Shown: positions 6,944 through 14,655 of the stretch, one piece after another
Numbering within the stretch: the first letter of the stretch is position 1
Layout of the letters: every line of letters starts with the position of its first letter
Assembly (NCBI GenBank): GCA_964453205.1
Contig: CAYVRC010000075.1
Span: 1-26,187, forward strand
Direction of reading: 5' to 3'
DNA from: Crateriforma sp964453205
Lineage (GTDB): Bacteria > Planctomycetota > Planctomycetia > Pirellulales > Pirellulaceae
DNA length: 26,187 nucleotides
Notes under the pieces: model-generated
The model's database searches: none
Seen by the model: only the letters and a program-made list of their open reading frames with translations
What the model was told of the DNA's origin: nothing
Position numbers and translations under genes: made by a program

Positions 6944-9205
6944 ATGAGCACTGCGTTTGCTTCCCCACCCACTTCCACCAAATCATCTCCCAATCCGGCG
7001 ACCGGCACCGGTGGCGGCGGCGGGGGCGGAATGACGCCGCGTCGTGCCGCGGTTTCGGCTGTAACGAGCAAGGTCCTGAATCCTCAAACGATCGAGTTCA
7101 TTGACGTTCCCGCGGCGGAGTATTATTCCGCCAACGTCTTCACCAAATCGGTGATGAAAGACCGGCTGCCCAAAGCCGTCTATAAGCAAATCATCAACAC
7201 GATCGATTCGGGACAGAAGCTGGCCCCCGAGAACGCCGACATGGTCGCCGCGGCGATGAAGGATTGGGCGATGGAAAAGGGCGCGACTCACTACGCGCAC
7301 GTGTTTTATCCTCTGACCGGCGCCACGGCGGAAAAGCACGACAGCTTCTTTTCACCGACGTCCGACGGTGGCACGCTTTCGGAATTCAGCGGCAAGCAGC
7401 TTTGCCAAGGCGAACCCGACGGATCGAGTTTCCCCAGCGGCGGCATCCGCGTCACCTCTCAGGCTCGCGGTTACACCATTTGGGATGTGACCAGCCCGGC
7501 CTACATTCTGGAGAATCCCAACGGGAACACGTTGTGCATCCCGACGGCTTTCGTGTCTTGGACGGGCGAAGCCCTGGATAAGAAAACGCCGGTGTTGCGC
7601 TCGATGCAGGCGCTCAACAAACAAGCCCAGCGGATTTTGAAGATCTTCGGCCACTTTGACGGCGCGTTCGTCGCATCGACGGCCGGGCCGGAACAAGAAT
7701 ACTTCTTGGTCGATCGCCATTTCTATTACGCCCGCCCGGATCTGTTGAATGCGGGCCGCACGCTGTTCGGTTGCAAACCTCCGAAGGGTCAAGAATTCGA
7801 CGACCATTATTTCGGCGCCATCCCGGAACGCGTCTTGGCGTTCATGTGCGAAGCCGAGCGGGAACTGTTCAAGCTGGGCATTCCGGTCAAGACGCGGCAC
7901 AACGAAGTCGCGCCGGGACAGTTCGAAATCGCTCCCGTCTTTGAATCCGCCAACGTTGCGGCCGACCATCAACAACAAATGATGATCACGCTCAGCAAAA
8001 CCGCGGAAAAGTACGGCATGGCTTGCCTGATGCACGAGAAGCCGTTCGCCGGCGTCAACGGTTCGGGCAAACACGTCAACTGGTCGCTGGGCAGTTCGTC
8101 GCAAGGGAACATGCTGGACCCCGGCGACACGCCGCATGACAACGCTCAATTCCTGGTGTTTTGCGCGGCCATCATTCGCGCCGTTTACAAGCACCAAGGG
8201 TTGCTGCGTTCCGTCGTCGCCAGCGCCGGAAACGATCACCGCTTGGGTGCCAACGAGGCTCCGCCGGCGATCATCTCGATCTTCTTGGGCGACCAACTCA
8301 ACGACGTGTTCGAACAGATCAAGACGGGTGGCGCCAGCAGTTCGATCGAGAAAGGGACTTTGGAAGTCGGCGTGGATGTCTTGCCGCCGCTTCCCAAAGA
8401 CGCGGGCGACCGGAACCGTACCAGCCCCTTTGCCTTCACCGGAAACCGTTTCGAATTTCGGGCCGTCGGTTCGAACCAGTCGATCTCCGGTCCTCTGGTC
8501 GCGATGAACACGATCATCGCCGAGTCGGTGGATTTTTGCGCGACGAAACTGGAGGAGGCCATCGCGGACGATCCCGACGCGCTCAACGGCGGCATCCAGA
8601 ATTTGATTGCGGAGATCTTGGAGGAGTGTTCGCCGATCATTTTCAACGGCGACGGGTACTCCGAAGAATGGCACGCGGAAGCGGCGAAGCGTGGCTTGCT
8701 GAACTTGAAGACCACGGCCGATGCGTTGCCCGAATTGGCGTCGCCCGAGTTGGCCGCGATGTTCAGCAAGTACGGAGTTCTGTCCGAACGGGAACTGCAC
8801 AGCCGCTTGGAGACCTACCAAGAACAGTACTGCATGACGGTCGACGTGGAAGCGAGTCTGTGCGTCAGCATGGCCAAGACGTTGATCTTCCCGGCCGCCG
8901 TTCGCTACCAGAACGAACTGGCCTCGACCTGTGCGAATTTGAAAGCCGTCGGCTACGATTTTGACACCGACACCTTGGACACCATGACCGCGTTGGTCAA
9001 AGGCTTGCAAGACGGCATCGCGGCTTTGGAGCATGCGATCGACGATGACACCGCCACCACAGCGGACGAAGAATGTCGTCACCGCTGCGACGTGGTGCTG
9101 CCGTCGATGCTGGCGGTCAGGGAAACCGTCGACAAGTTGGAGCAAATCGTCGCCGACGATTTGTGGCCCTTGCCGACTTATTCGGAAATGCTGTTCATCA
9201 AGTGA
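6944..9205 (+). CDS. glnN: Type III glutamine synthetase
   Basis: A 753-residue cytosolic enzyme that makes glutamine from glutamate, ammonia and ATP. GSIII-specific features are clear: an N-terminal segment NVFTKSVMKDRLPKAVY at 64-80, the large size (GSI is about 470), TAEKHDSFFSP, GPEQEYFLVD (metal-binding glutamates), HEKPFAGVNGSGKHVNWSLG (active-site loop), and NRTSPFAFTGNRFEFRAVGS. The C-terminal helical region completes the family architecture. The first 30 or so residues are a Ser/Pro/Thr-rich tail with seven consecutive glycines (23-29) and are probably disordered. The start is supported by AAGGAG (6933-6938), five bases upstream. Nitrogen-dependent regulation is suggested by the sigma-54-like promoter in its leader. 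A terminator follows the gene. Confidence 0.95.
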   Translation: MSTAFASPPTSTKSSPNPATGTGGGGGGGMTPRRAAVSAVTSKVLNPQTIEFIDVPAAEYYSANVFTKSVMKDRLPKAVYKQIINTIDSGQKLAPENADMVAAAMKDWAMEKGATHYAHVFYPLTGATAEKHDSFFSPTSDGGTLSEFSGKQLCQGEPDGSSFPSGGIRVTSQARGYTIWDVTSPAYILENPNGNTLCIPTAFVSWTGEALDKKTPVLRSMQALNKQAQRILKIFGHFDGAFVASTAGPEQEYFLVDRHFYYARPDLLNAGRTLFGCKPPKGQEFDDHYFGAIPERVLAFMCEAERELFKLGIPVKTRHNEVAPGQFEIAPVFESANVAADHQQQMMITLSKTAEKYGMACLMHEKPFAGVNGSGKHVNWSLGSSSQGNMLDPGDTPHDNAQFLVFCAAIIRAVYKHQGLLRSVVASAGNDHRLGANEAPPAIISIFLGDQLNDVFEQIKTGGASSSIEKGTLEVGVDVLPPLPKDAGDRNRTSPFAFTGNRFEFRAVGSNQSISGPLVAMNTIIAESVDFCATKLEEAIADDPDALNGGIQNLIAEILEECSPIIFNGDGYSEEWHAEAAKRGLLNLKTTADALPELASPELAAMFSKYGVLSERELHSRLETYQEQYCMTVDVEASLCVSMAKTLIFPAAVRYQNELASTCANLKAVGYDFDTDTLDTMTALVKGLQDGIAALEHAIDDDTATTADEECRHRCDVVLPSMLAVRETVDKLEQIVADDLWPLPTYSEMLFIK

Positions 9206-9249
9206 TTTCGATGGACTCGGCTTGAATCGGTGCGTGGGGATGCACTTGG

Positions 9250-9280
9250 AATCGGTCGTCGGTCGGTCACCGATTTTTCC
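9250..9280 (+). terminator. Rho-independent terminator after the glutamine synthetase gene
   Basis: AATCGGT (9250-9256) pairs perfectly with ACCGATT (9269-9275) across a 12-nt loop. The T-run continues to 9278 and is followed by CCTTTC. It lies 45 bp after the stop codon and separates the gene from purL. Confidence 0.65.
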
Positions 9281-9356
9281 TTTCGATTCGTCGGAAGGAA
9301 TTCATCGGGGTCGGCCGGCGTCCGAGACCAAACGCTCGATTCGGTGCTCAGGCCTC

Positions 9357-9386
9357 TTCCGGATCGGGGAATCCGCTTCGTATCAT
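9357..9386 (+). promoter_or_regulatory. Possible purL promoter
   Basis: TATCAT (9381-9386) resembles a -10 box, with a poor -35 match TTCCGG (9357-9362) at an 18-bp spacing. It lies 80 bp before the purL start and after the terminator of the preceding gene. Confidence 0.3.
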
Positions 9387-9466
9387 CTGGTGCGCCCGGG
9401 CCGCGTCGAAGTCGCGTTCCGGACGACACCCGTTGACGAAACGCTGCCCGCAAGAGGACCCCCCCG

Positions 9467-12439
9467 ATGCCGCTTTGGCAAATTGACATCTACCCCGCCG
9501 ACGACGAAGTCGACCGTGAGGCCCAGCGGACGAGCGAGGAAATTCACGAACTCGGCTTGGGGGACGTCTCGGTCACGTTTGCCCGCGGCTACTTGATTCA
9601 GGGAGATTTCAATCAAGTCGAAGCCAGTCGTTTGGCCGAAAGTCTGTTGGCCGACGCCGTCGCCGAGCGGTCGGTCGTCGCGATCGCCGGACAAGAAACG
9701 CTGTGCCAGCCGCCGACATCCGCGACGGATTCCGGCCGCCGGACGCTGGTCAACGTGCTGCCCAAACCCGGCGTCATGGACCCGGTCGCCGCGTCGACCC
9801 GGTCCGCCGTCCGAGACTGGGGACTCCACGTCGACGCCGTGCGGACGTTTCGCAAGTATTGGCTGAGCGAGTTAACCGAGGACCGCCTGGAAGCGGTCTG
9901 CCGAAAGGCGTTGTCCAACGATGCCATCGAACAAGTCGTGGTCGGGCCACTGGAACTGGATCAACTGGATGTCGGATCGGCTTACGATTTTCAGTTGGTG
10001 ACGATCCCGATACGCCGCCTCGATGATGAAGGCTTGGCCCGACTATCGAAGGAAGGTCAACTGTACTTGACCTTGGTCGAGATGCAGACGATCCGCGATC
10101 ACTTCGTCGAATCGGGACGCGACCCCACGGACATCGAACTGGAATCGGTCGCCCAAACGTGGTCGGAACACTGCAGCCACAAGACGCTGGCCGGACGGAT
10201 TCATTATTGCGGTCCGGCGACCGACGGCACGCCCGGGGGCGATGAGCGGCAATTCGATAACATGTTGAAGGAGACGATCTTTGCCGCCACGCAAACGATC
10301 CGCGAAAACTTGGGCGACGACGACTGGTGCGTCAGCGTGTTCAAGGACAACGCCGGCGTCGTTACGTTTGATGACGAATACCACGTCTGTTTCAAAGTCG
10401 AAACCCATAACCATCCCTCCGCGTTGGAACCGTACGGGGGTGCCAACACGGGCATCGGGGGCGTGATCCGCGATCCCATGGGGACCGGCATGGGCGCCAA
10501 ACCGGTGTGCAACACCGACGTGTTTTGCTTCGCACCACCGGACACGCCCGCCGATGCCTTGCCGCCGGGCGTTTTGCATCCACGCCGTGTCATGAAGGGC
10601 GTCGTCGCCGGCGTGCGGGATTACGGGAACCGCATGGGCATCCCGACCGTCAACGGAGCGGTGTACTTCGACGATCGCTACCTGGGCAATCCGCTAGTTT
10701 ACTGCGGCAACGTCGGGATGATTCCGGTCGGGATGGAGGAAAAGGCCGTCGAACCGGACGACCTGATCGTCGCGATCGGCGGACGAACCGGACGCGACGG
10801 TATCCACGGCGCGACGTTCAGCAGTGCGGAACTGACCAGCGAATCGGAATCGCTTTCCGGCGGAGCCGTCCAGATCGGCAACGCGATCACCGAAAAAATG
10901 GTACTGGACGTCCTGTTGCAGGCCCGCGACCGCGGCCTGTTCCACGCGGTAACCGACTGCGGTGCCGGAGGCTTTTCCAGTGCCGTCGGCGAAATGGGCG
11001 AAGACGTGGGAGCGGAAGTCTGGCTGGAAAAATGTCCGCTGAAGTACGACGGGCTGAGTTACACCGAGATCTGGATCAGCGAAGCCCAAGAACGCATGGT
11101 CTTGGCGGTCCCGCCGGAATCCTGGGACGAACTTCGCGAACTCTGCGAAAGCGAAGGCGTCGAAGCTGCCGCCATCGGCCGATTCACGCCCACCCATCGT
11201 CTGACTTTGACCTATCACGGGGAAACCGTCGGCGACGTGTCGATGAAGTTTTTGCACGACGGTCGACCGCCGGTCATTCGTGACGCGACGTACGAATTGC
11301 CTCCGGCGCGAGCGATGGACGTCCCGACGATGACCGCCGATCGGGTCGGCGAAGCGTTGCTGAAAATCATGTCCAGCTACAACGTCGCCAGCAAGCACGC
11401 CATCATCCGCCAGTACGATCACGAGGTCCAAGGCGGCAGCGTGGTCAAACCTTTGGTCGGTCCGCGGTGCGACGGCCCCGGTGACGCGGCGGTGATTCGT
11501 CCGAGACTGGAAAGTCATCGCGGTTTAGTGATTTCGTGTGGCATGAATCCACACTACGGCGACTTCGACACGTATCACATGGCGGCCTCGGCGATCGACG
11601 AAGCGATGCGGAACGCGGTGGCCGTCGGTGCCGATCCGTCCAAAATCGCGATCCTGGATAACTTTTGCTGGGGCTACACCGACCGCGCCGAAACGCTCGG
11701 CTCGCTGGTCCGCAGCGCCATCGCTTGCCAAGATTTGGCGATCGCCCTGGGGACACCCTTCATCAGCGGCAAAGACAGCCTGAATAACGAATTCAGTTAC
11801 TTCGACGAATCGGGCAACAAGCAAACGATCTCGATCCCGCCGAGCTTGTTGATCAGCGCGATGGGACAAATCGATGACGTTCGCAAGGCGGTCACGATGG
11901 ACGCCAAAGAGGTCGGCAACGCGGTTTATTTGGTCGGTGAAACGAAGAACGAATTGGGCGGATCGCATTTCGGATTGGTGCAGGGTTTGCCAGGCGGACA
12001 AGTTCCCACGGTCGATCCGCAGCGATCCAAATCCACCTTCACGGCGGTTCATGCGTCGATCCGGGCGGGACAGCTGCGTGCCTGTCATGACTTAAGCGAA
12101 GGCGGTTTGGCCGTCGGGGCAGCCGAAATGGCGATGGCCGGCGGGCTGGGCATCAGCCTGAACTTGGACGCCACCGCCGGTGACGGGACCGAGCGTTCCG
12201 CGAAGCTGTCCGCCATCGAGATGCTGTTCAGCGAGTCCAACACCCGGTTCTTGTTGGAAGTCCGCCAGGGCCAGGAAGCCGAATTGGAAGCCGGGTTCGC
12301 CGTGGCCGGTGTTCCGCTGTTTCATTTGGGAAGTATCGAAATCGAACCACGCCTGCGGGTCGGCTGGGGATCGCAAACGGTCTTGGACGTGGATCTGGTC
12401 GCCGCCAAATCGGCCTGGCTGAAACCTTTGGATTTTTAG
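9467..12439 (+). CDS. purL: Phosphoribosylformylglycinamidine synthase PurL with N-terminal PurS-like domains
   Basis: This protein should catalyse the fourth step of purine synthesis, ATP-dependent amidation of FGAR to FGAM. It has 990 residues. The PurL core starts around 200 and shows WSEHCSHKT at 232-240, DNAGVVTFDDEYHVCFKVE around 294-312, THNHPSALEPYGGANTGIGG from 313, and RDPMGTGMGAKP. A second half-repeat follows (CHDLSEGGLAVGAAEMAMAG, ISGKDSLNNEF). The core is about the size of the short PurL found in Bacillus. Residues 1-200 hold two PurS-like units. The second is clear: TLVNVLPKPGVMDP at 93-106, then a short helix and VRTFRKYWL. The C-terminal glutamine amidotransferase of long enterobacterial PurL is absent, so a separate PurQ must supply ammonia; it is not in this window. 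An AGAGGA element precedes the ATG. Confidence 0.93.
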   Translation: MPLWQIDIYPADDEVDREAQRTSEEIHELGLGDVSVTFARGYLIQGDFNQVEASRLAESLLADAVAERSVVAIAGQETLCQPPTSATDSGRRTLVNVLPKPGVMDPVAASTRSAVRDWGLHVDAVRTFRKYWLSELTEDRLEAVCRKALSNDAIEQVVVGPLELDQLDVGSAYDFQLVTIPIRRLDDEGLARLSKEGQLYLTLVEMQTIRDHFVESGRDPTDIELESVAQTWSEHCSHKTLAGRIHYCGPATDGTPGGDERQFDNMLKETIFAATQTIRENLGDDDWCVSVFKDNAGVVTFDDEYHVCFKVETHNHPSALEPYGGANTGIGGVIRDPMGTGMGAKPVCNTDVFCFAPPDTPADALPPGVLHPRRVMKGVVAGVRDYGNRMGIPTVNGAVYFDDRYLGNPLVYCGNVGMIPVGMEEKAVEPDDLIVAIGGRTGRDGIHGATFSSAELTSESESLSGGAVQIGNAITEKMVLDVLLQARDRGLFHAVTDCGAGGFSSAVGEMGEDVGAEVWLEKCPLKYDGLSYTEIWISEAQERMVLAVPPESWDELRELCESEGVEAAAIGRFTPTHRLTLTYHGETVGDVSMKFLHDGRPPVIRDATYELPPARAMDVPTMTADRVGEALLKIMSSYNVASKHAIIRQYDHEVQGGSVVKPLVGPRCDGPGDAAVIRPRLESHRGLVISCGMNPHYGDFDTYHMAASAIDEAMRNAVAVGADPSKIAILDNFCWGYTDRAETLGSLVRSAIACQDLAIALGTPFISGKDSLNNEFSYFDESGNKQTISIPPSLLISAMGQIDDVRKAVTMDAKEVGNAVYLVGETKNELGGSHFGLVQGLPGGQVPTVDPQRSKSTFTAVHASIRAGQLRACHDLSEGGLAVGAAEMAMAGGLGISLNLDATAGDGTERSAKLSAIEMLFSESNTRFLLEVRQGQEAELEAGFAVAGVPLFHLGSIEIEPRLRVGWGSQTVLDVDLVAAKSAWLKPLDF

Positions 12440-12456
12440 AGGCTGCCGGACAGAAA

Positions 12457-12476
12457 GAATCTCCCCGGGGCGATTC
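12457..12476. terminator. Bidirectional hairpin between converging purL and aldo/keto reductase genes
   Basis: GAATC (12457-12461) and GATTC (12472-12476) flank CCCCGGGG (12463-12470), giving a nearly perfect palindrome with one T/C mismatch pair. It fills the 40-bp gap between two converging genes. On the minus strand it is followed by TTTCTGT, so it may end both transcripts. Confidence 0.5.
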
Positions 12477-12479
12477 CCT

Positions 12480-13466
12480 TCACTTGTCCGTGTACCACAC
12501 GCCTCGGCACCAGTGGTGGCGGCGGAGGTGGGTGAGGAATTCCAGCGGCAGGTCTGCTTTGTCGCTGACCGCGGTATTCGCCTTGACGTGATTCGTGTTT
12601 CGCATGCCGACGATGACGGTGCTGACCGCCGGGTGCGACAGCGCGAACTTGATCGCCACATCGGTCAGGGTGTAGTCGTCGGCCAGACCGAATTCGTCCA
12701 GATCGGACTTCACCGCCGCGACGCGATCGACGGTCCGCGACAAGCGATCGCCGGCGAAATAGCTGCCGCGAAAGTCGTCGGCCGTGAATTGGTGGTCCTT
12801 GGAAAACTTGCCGGTCAGCGAGCCTTCGTCCAGTGCGACTCGGACGATCACGCCGGTACCGGTTTCTTCGGCGACGGGCAAGATCTGTGCGGCGGCTTCT
12901 TGATCGAACAGGTTGAAAATGACTTGCACCACGTCGACCAAGCCGTCACGCATCAACTGCACGACACAGTTCTGGTCTTGTTCGGGCGTGCTGACACCGA
13001 TCAGCTTGATCTTGCCTTCGTCCTTGAGCTGACGCAGCACCAGCAAGGGCTGCGGGTCGTCGTTCCAGGCCCGCGTCCAGGTGTGCAGTTGCAAGACATC
13101 CAAGCAGTCCACGCACAGATTCCCCAGACGCTGATCGACGTTTTCGCGGAGGTAAGCGGCGCTGTATCGGTCTTGCCAGCGACAGTAGGGGCTAGGCGGC
13201 CACGGCCCGGCGAGGGGTGGCGTTTTGGTCGCGACGATGACCGGTGCGTCGACGGCGGTCAGGGCTTCGGCGATCACGCGCTCGCTGCGTCCGTCCCCGT
13301 ACCCAGGAGCGGTATCGATGATGTTCACGCCGCGGGCGACCGCTTCGTGCAAGGCGGCGATCGAATCGTCGTCGGACTGTTCGCCCCACTGACCGCCCAG
13401 CGGCCAGCCGCCGAATCCGATCTCGGAAACGCGGGGACCGCCACTGCTGAGTTTACGTGTTTTCAT
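12480..13466 (-). CDS. Aldo/keto reductase
   Basis: A 328-residue cytosolic NAD(P)H-dependent oxidoreductase with a TIM-barrel fold, reducing aldehydes or ketones to alcohols. The catalytic tetrad is complete: Asp51 and Tyr56 in IIDTAPGYGDG, Lys81 in VATKTPP, and His128 in VLQLHTW. Near the C-terminus, STVIVGMRNTNHV is the cofactor phosphate-binding segment typical of the family. The GFGGWPLGGQWG start and the length match members often annotated as general oxidoreductases or L-galactose/D-threo-aldose-type enzymes. The physiological substrate is unknown. The last residues (HHWCRGVWYTDK) are an unusual His/Trp/Cys-containing tail. The start lies 6 bp after a possible small ORF on the same strand, and the gene converges on purL. 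Confidence 0.9.
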   Translation of the reverse strand: MKTRKLSSGGPRVSEIGFGGWPLGGQWGEQSDDDSIAALHEAVARGVNIIDTAPGYGDGRSERVIAEALTAVDAPVIVATKTPPLAGPWPPSPYCRWQDRYSAAYLRENVDQRLGNLCVDCLDVLQLHTWTRAWNDDPQPLLVLRQLKDEGKIKLIGVSTPEQDQNCVVQLMRDGLVDVVQVIFNLFDQEAAAQILPVAEETGTGVIVRVALDEGSLTGKFSKDHQFTADDFRGSYFAGDRLSRTVDRVAAVKSDLDEFGLADDYTLTDVAIKFALSHPAVSTVIVGMRNTNHVKANTAVSDKADLPLEFLTHLRRHHWCRGVWYTDK

Positions 13467-13472
13467 GAAGGA

Positions 13473-13703
13473 TCAGGCATCTCGAATCAGTTTCATGGCG
13501 TCTGGATCGATCGGCAATTGTTGATCTTTATCGATCGGCGAAGAAAAACCGAGGGCCGGATCCGCGGATTCGCCACACAAATCCGCGTTCGCCTCAACCC
13601 GGTCTTCCCAACTGTCCGATGTAGAAGAAACAGAGCCAGCGGAACAACAGGCAAGGCAAGTATGCCATTCCGCGTCGCGACATTTCCGGCCCTCTAGCCG
13701 CAT
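13473..13703 (-). CDS. Possible small ORF upstream of the aldo/keto reductase
   Basis: A frame of 76 codons starts at an ATG whose complement is at 13701-13703 and ends 6 bp before the aldo/keto reductase start. I do not recognise the product. The N-terminal part contains four clustered cysteines and a histidine (KCRDAEWHTCLACC), which could bind metal. The C-terminal half (SSPIDKDQQLPIDPDAMK) has protein-like composition and GC-rich third positions. No clear ribosome binding site precedes the ATG, and the frame stays open upstream as antisense to the glycosyltransferase, so the start is uncertain. The close spacing to the next gene is the main argument that it is real. Confidence 0.33.
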   Translation of the reverse strand: MRLEGRKCRDAEWHTCLACCSAGSVSSTSDSWEDRVEANADLCGESADPALGFSSPIDKDQQLPIDPDAMKLIRDA

Positions 13704-13715
13704 GGGTACTTTTCG

Positions 13716-14645
13716 GTGACACGTTTCCCGTCGATCCCCCAGCTTTCGATCATCGTTCCGGTCACCGATCAGGTCGCCGCCTTCGAGTCGAGCTTGGTCA
13801 GTGTTCTGGAAAACCGTCCCGAACACTGCGAAATCATCGTCGCGCACGATGGCAGCTACGACGACCCGTTCGACTTGAGCGACGAGGTCCGTTTCGTCGA
13901 ATCGGCAAACTGTGATCTCGTGGAACTGATTCAGACCGGCGCCCGCCAAGCCCGCGGTCGGTTCCTGCACGTCATCGCCGAAGGCATCGCCGCGACCGGT
14001 GACTGGACGGCGCCGGCGATGGATTTGCTGGACGATCCGTCCGTGGGTTTCGTCGCTCCGGTGATCTCGCATCGCAACGGCGACGCGGTCGTGGCGTGCG
14101 GCTGGACCGACACGCCGCACCGTTTGTGTGACGCCGTCTGTGCCGGAAAACACCGGGTCGAGAAAGGTGAGGTCGTCCGCACGATCGGCAGTTATTTGCA
14201 GGCCAGTTTCTGGCGTCGCGATCTGCTGCGATCCATGGGCAGGGCTTTCCGAGGGACGAAAAGCGACGAAGCCTCCTACGCCTACGGCTTGCTGGCACGA
14301 CACGTCGGCTGGAAAGGCGGCGTTGCCGTGGAAAGTCAGATGCTCTGCGACGACGACTTCCTGCCCTGGGATGAATCGACGCTGGATCGCGGACGACGGC
14401 TCCGCGCCATCCGACATCAGCTTCGCGGGGGCGGATGGGCCGCGGCCTTGTCGGCGGGCCTCCGCAGCGCGACCGCTTGTTTGACCGGACACGTCGGTTT
14501 GGGTGAAGCGATCGGTCAAGCGACCGCACCGCTGGCGACTCCCGACGTCGAGCTGCTCTTGTTCGTCGGCGAAGCCGTCTCGCCGGACGATTATGACGCC
14601 ACGATCCGGTTGCCCGAACAAATCGCCGCCCGGCGCGCCGCGTAA
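13716..14645 (+). CDS. Family 2-like glycosyltransferase
   Basis: A 309-residue protein whose first 120 residues form a GT-A-type nucleotide-sugar binding fold: LSIIVPVTD at 10-18, EIIVAHDGSYDD at 39-50 with the DGS motif (45-47), and the helix TGARQARGRFLHVI. A clear DXD metal motif is not seen at the usual place. The central and C-terminal parts (SYLQASFWRRDLLRS) resemble GT2 enzymes that examine a polypeptide- or lipid-linked acceptor. There is no membrane segment or signal peptide, so it probably acts at the cytoplasmic face. The start is a GTG, as no in-frame ATG lies nearby. The gene is divergent from the aldo/keto reductase and converges on the DUF1501 gene with only 10 bp between stops. 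Donor and acceptor are unknown. Confidence 0.72.
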   Translation: MTRFPSIPQLSIIVPVTDQVAAFESSLVSVLENRPEHCEIIVAHDGSYDDPFDLSDEVRFVESANCDLVELIQTGARQARGRFLHVIAEGIAATGDWTAPAMDLLDDPSVGFVAPVISHRNGDAVVACGWTDTPHRLCDAVCAGKHRVEKGEVVRTIGSYLQASFWRRDLLRSMGRAFRGTKSDEASYAYGLLARHVGWKGGVAVESQMLCDDDFLPWDESTLDRGRRLRAIRHQLRGGGWAAALSAGLRSATACLTGHVGLGEAIGQATAPLATPDVELLLFVGEAVSPDDYDATIRLPEQIAARRAA

Positions 14646-14655
14646 CGCCCGGCGA

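Noticed and set aside
6742..7104. 120-codon frame with GGGG four bases before its ATG, upstream of the glutamine synthetase
   Set aside because: It overlaps the glutamine synthetase start by 161 bp, has no protein-like pattern, crosses the tandem repeats out of phase with them, and the real gene has a better ribosome binding site.
7352..9145. Open minus-strand frame of 597 codons inside the glutamine synthetase gene
   Set aside because: It is the mirror frame of a highly conserved enzyme, and such long antisense frames are common in GC-rich DNA. The product shows no recognisable domain and is dominated by Arg, Gln and Val.
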